From positions 1 to 64,000 of the forward strand of contig JAOAPB010000077.1 of assembly GCA_025462645.1 (NCBI GenBank): DNA of 64,000 nt, read 5' to 3'. Below are positions 63,132-64,000 of this stretch, one piece after another. The position numbers and the translations under genes are program-made. The notes under the pieces are model-generated. The model worked only from the letters and a program-made list of their open reading frames with translations. It ran no database searches and had not been told where the DNA came from. Origin of the DNA: Edaphobacter sp. Lineage in GTDB: Bacteria > Acidobacteriota > Terriglobia > Terriglobales > Acidobacteriaceae. Every line of letters begins with the position of its first letter. Positions within the stretch are counted from its first letter, which is position 1.

Positions 63132-64000
63132 GTGATCGTTCGCAAGAGAGTCATTCCGCTCGTCCTCCTTCTTCTCCTGAGTTCGTCCCCCTTCACCTTT
63201 GGGCAGGCTGTCAGTGCAACTCTGCTCGGTACGGTCACGGATACTACGGGTGCAACCATCGCGAAGGCGAAGGTTACGGCTACTGAAACATCGACCGGCG
63301 CCATGCATGAATCAATTACGAATGACAGTGGAAACTATACCTTTCCAGATCTCCAGCCGGGTCGGTATGACGTCACCGTTGAGGCAAGCGGCTTCAAGAA
63401 GGAGACGCACCAGAATATTGACGTCCTGATCAACTCCTCCACTCGTGCGGAGTTCAATCTGGCAACGGGCAGTGTCACAGAGACGGTACTCGTCACGACA
63501 GCTCCTCCGCTGCTGCAGACGGACCGTGCCGATATCAGCACGAAGATCGAGGCAAAGCAGGTCGCGGACCTGCCGCTTGGGACTAATCGCAACTTTCAGT
63601 CGTTGCTCAATCTTGTGCCCGGAACGGCTCCGGCAACCTTTCAGCACTCACAGTTCTTCAATGCGCAGGGTGCACTGCAGACGCAGGTAAACGGCTTGCC
63701 TCGACAGGGGAACCTTTACCAGATTGAAGGTATCGACGACGATGAGCGCACCGGCTTGCTGCAGATCATCATCCCTCCGGCAGAGGCCATTCAGTCCGTC
63801 GATATCTCTACCAATAACTTCGAGGCTGAGTTGGGGCGCGCAACAGGCGCTGTCACCAATGTGATCCTCAAGTCGGGAACGAACTCGTTTCACGGATCGG
63901 TCTTTGAATTTATCCAAAATAGTGCCGTCAATGCCAAGTCGTACTTCGCAACGGGCCCGCTTGGACATCTTGCGTATAACTACTTCGGCGGTAGCATTGG
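63132..64000 (+). CDS. TonB-dependent receptor, Oar-like (3' end missing)
   Basis: The GTG at 63132 follows GGAGG by six bases. About 289 residues are visible before the window ends: signal peptide (VIPLVLLLLLSSSPFTFGQ), CarboxypepD_reg domain (LLGTVTDTTGATIAKAKVTA, about 25-110) and most of the plug domain (LPLGTNRNFQSLLNLVPGT, EGIDDDERTGLLQIIIPP, FEAELGRATGAVTNVILKSG). The rest of the plug and the barrel lie beyond the right edge. With the GH31 gene it probably forms a glycan uptake locus. Confidence 0.92.
   Translation, partial: MIVRKRVIPLVLLLLLSSSPFTFGQAVSATLLGTVTDTTGATIAKAKVTATETSTGAMHESITNDSGNYTFPDLQPGRYDVTVEASGFKKETHQNIDVLINSSTRAEFNLATGSVTETVLVTTAPPLLQTDRADISTKIEAKQVADLPLGTNRNFQSLLNLVPGTAPATFQHSQFFNAQGALQTQVNGLPRQGNLYQIEGIDDDERTGLLQIIIPPAEAIQSVDISTNNFEAELGRATGAVTNVILKSGTNSFHGSVFEFIQNSAVNAKSYFATGPLGHLAYNYFGGSI

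Noticed and set aside
62952..63308. N-terminal extension of about 120 residues of the Tat-exported TIM-barrel protein
   Set aside because: The extension is charged, lacks structure and overlaps the opposing TonB receptor start and its ribosome site; a proper Tat signal begins at 62951.
1..64000. CRISPR arrays, defence islands, prophage or secondary-metabolite clusters
   Set aside because: I looked for regularly spaced repeats, Cas-like, restriction, retron, structural phage and large synthase proteins and found none.

Overview
The window looks like a chromosomal segment of an Acidobacteriota species of the Terriglobia/Acidobacteriaceae type (Granulicella, Edaphobacter, Terriglobus relatives). 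This placement is inferred from gene content: three large Oar-like TonB-dependent receptors with an N-terminal carboxypeptidase-regulatory-like domain, a membrane-anchored winged-helix protein of a kind common in this phylum, PSD1/DUF1549/DUF1553 and DUF1501 proteins, and secreted PQQ dehydrogenases. No rRNA or tRNA gene, CRISPR array or prophage was found.

Layout. 1-4.2 kb: the end of an EfpL-like (YeiP-type) elongation factor P, then a histidine kinase, an OmpR-type regulator and a SpoIIE-type phosphatase. 4.5-6.4 kb: a winged-helix membrane regulator and, facing it, a broken fragment of a second copy. 6.7-18.8 kb: a mannan/glycan uptake region with two TonB receptors around a YncE-propeller/phosphoesterase fusion and a GH92 alpha-mannosidase, plus a frameshifted integrase remnant. 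19-22.7 kb: two HD-domain proteins of the cyanamide-hydratase type (one cytoplasmic, one Tat-exported) on either side of a GlxA-type AraC regulator, a small periplasmic LTXXQ-like protein and a hydrolase remnant. 22.9-32.5 kb: a peroxide/haem island with coproporphyrin ferrochelatase, two exported ankyrin proteins, an exported catalase, OxyR with its redox cysteine pair, a cytoplasmic catalase, HemQ (coproheme decarboxylase) and a dihaem cytochrome c peroxidase. Part of this island arose by duplication: the oxyR 3' end and the catalase upstream region occur twice.

33.8-42.7 kb: an aldo/keto reductase, then a four-gene operon of planctomycete type (PSD1 c-type lipoprotein, DUF1501 Tat protein, DUF2231-like/cytochrome/LRR membrane protein, Tat NHL propeller). 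42.8-51.9 kb, all minus strand: cytochrome c and PQQ dehydrogenase, then DUF1080 hydrolase, PQQ dehydrogenase with an inserted haem domain, nucleoside-type MFS transporter, Gfo/Idh oxidoreductase and TIM-barrel isomerase. Together these suggest periplasmic oxidation and 3-keto-type processing of glycosides. 54.2-59 kb: regulator, kinase, outer-membrane porin and cupredoxin in one operon, preceded by three TGTC half-sites spaced exactly 11 bp. 59.7-64 kb: GH31 alpha-xylosidase-like enzyme, a Tat-exported TIM-barrel protein and the beginning of a third TonB receptor.

The best candidate for something undescribed is a dispersed intergenic repeat present three times (32.7-33.2, 52.9-53.25 and 59.04-59.33 kb). 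Each copy has a GC homopolymer tract, two boxes 29 bp apart, then exactly 35 bp further on a strong hairpin whose two arms differ between copies but always pair, then a conserved right flank. Two copies carry IS5-like ends and one adjoins a frameshifted IS5-family transposase. Two small genes not obvious from length alone are also reported: a 33-residue single-span membrane protein with a perfect ribosome binding site and a 50-residue cysteine-rich lipoprotein.
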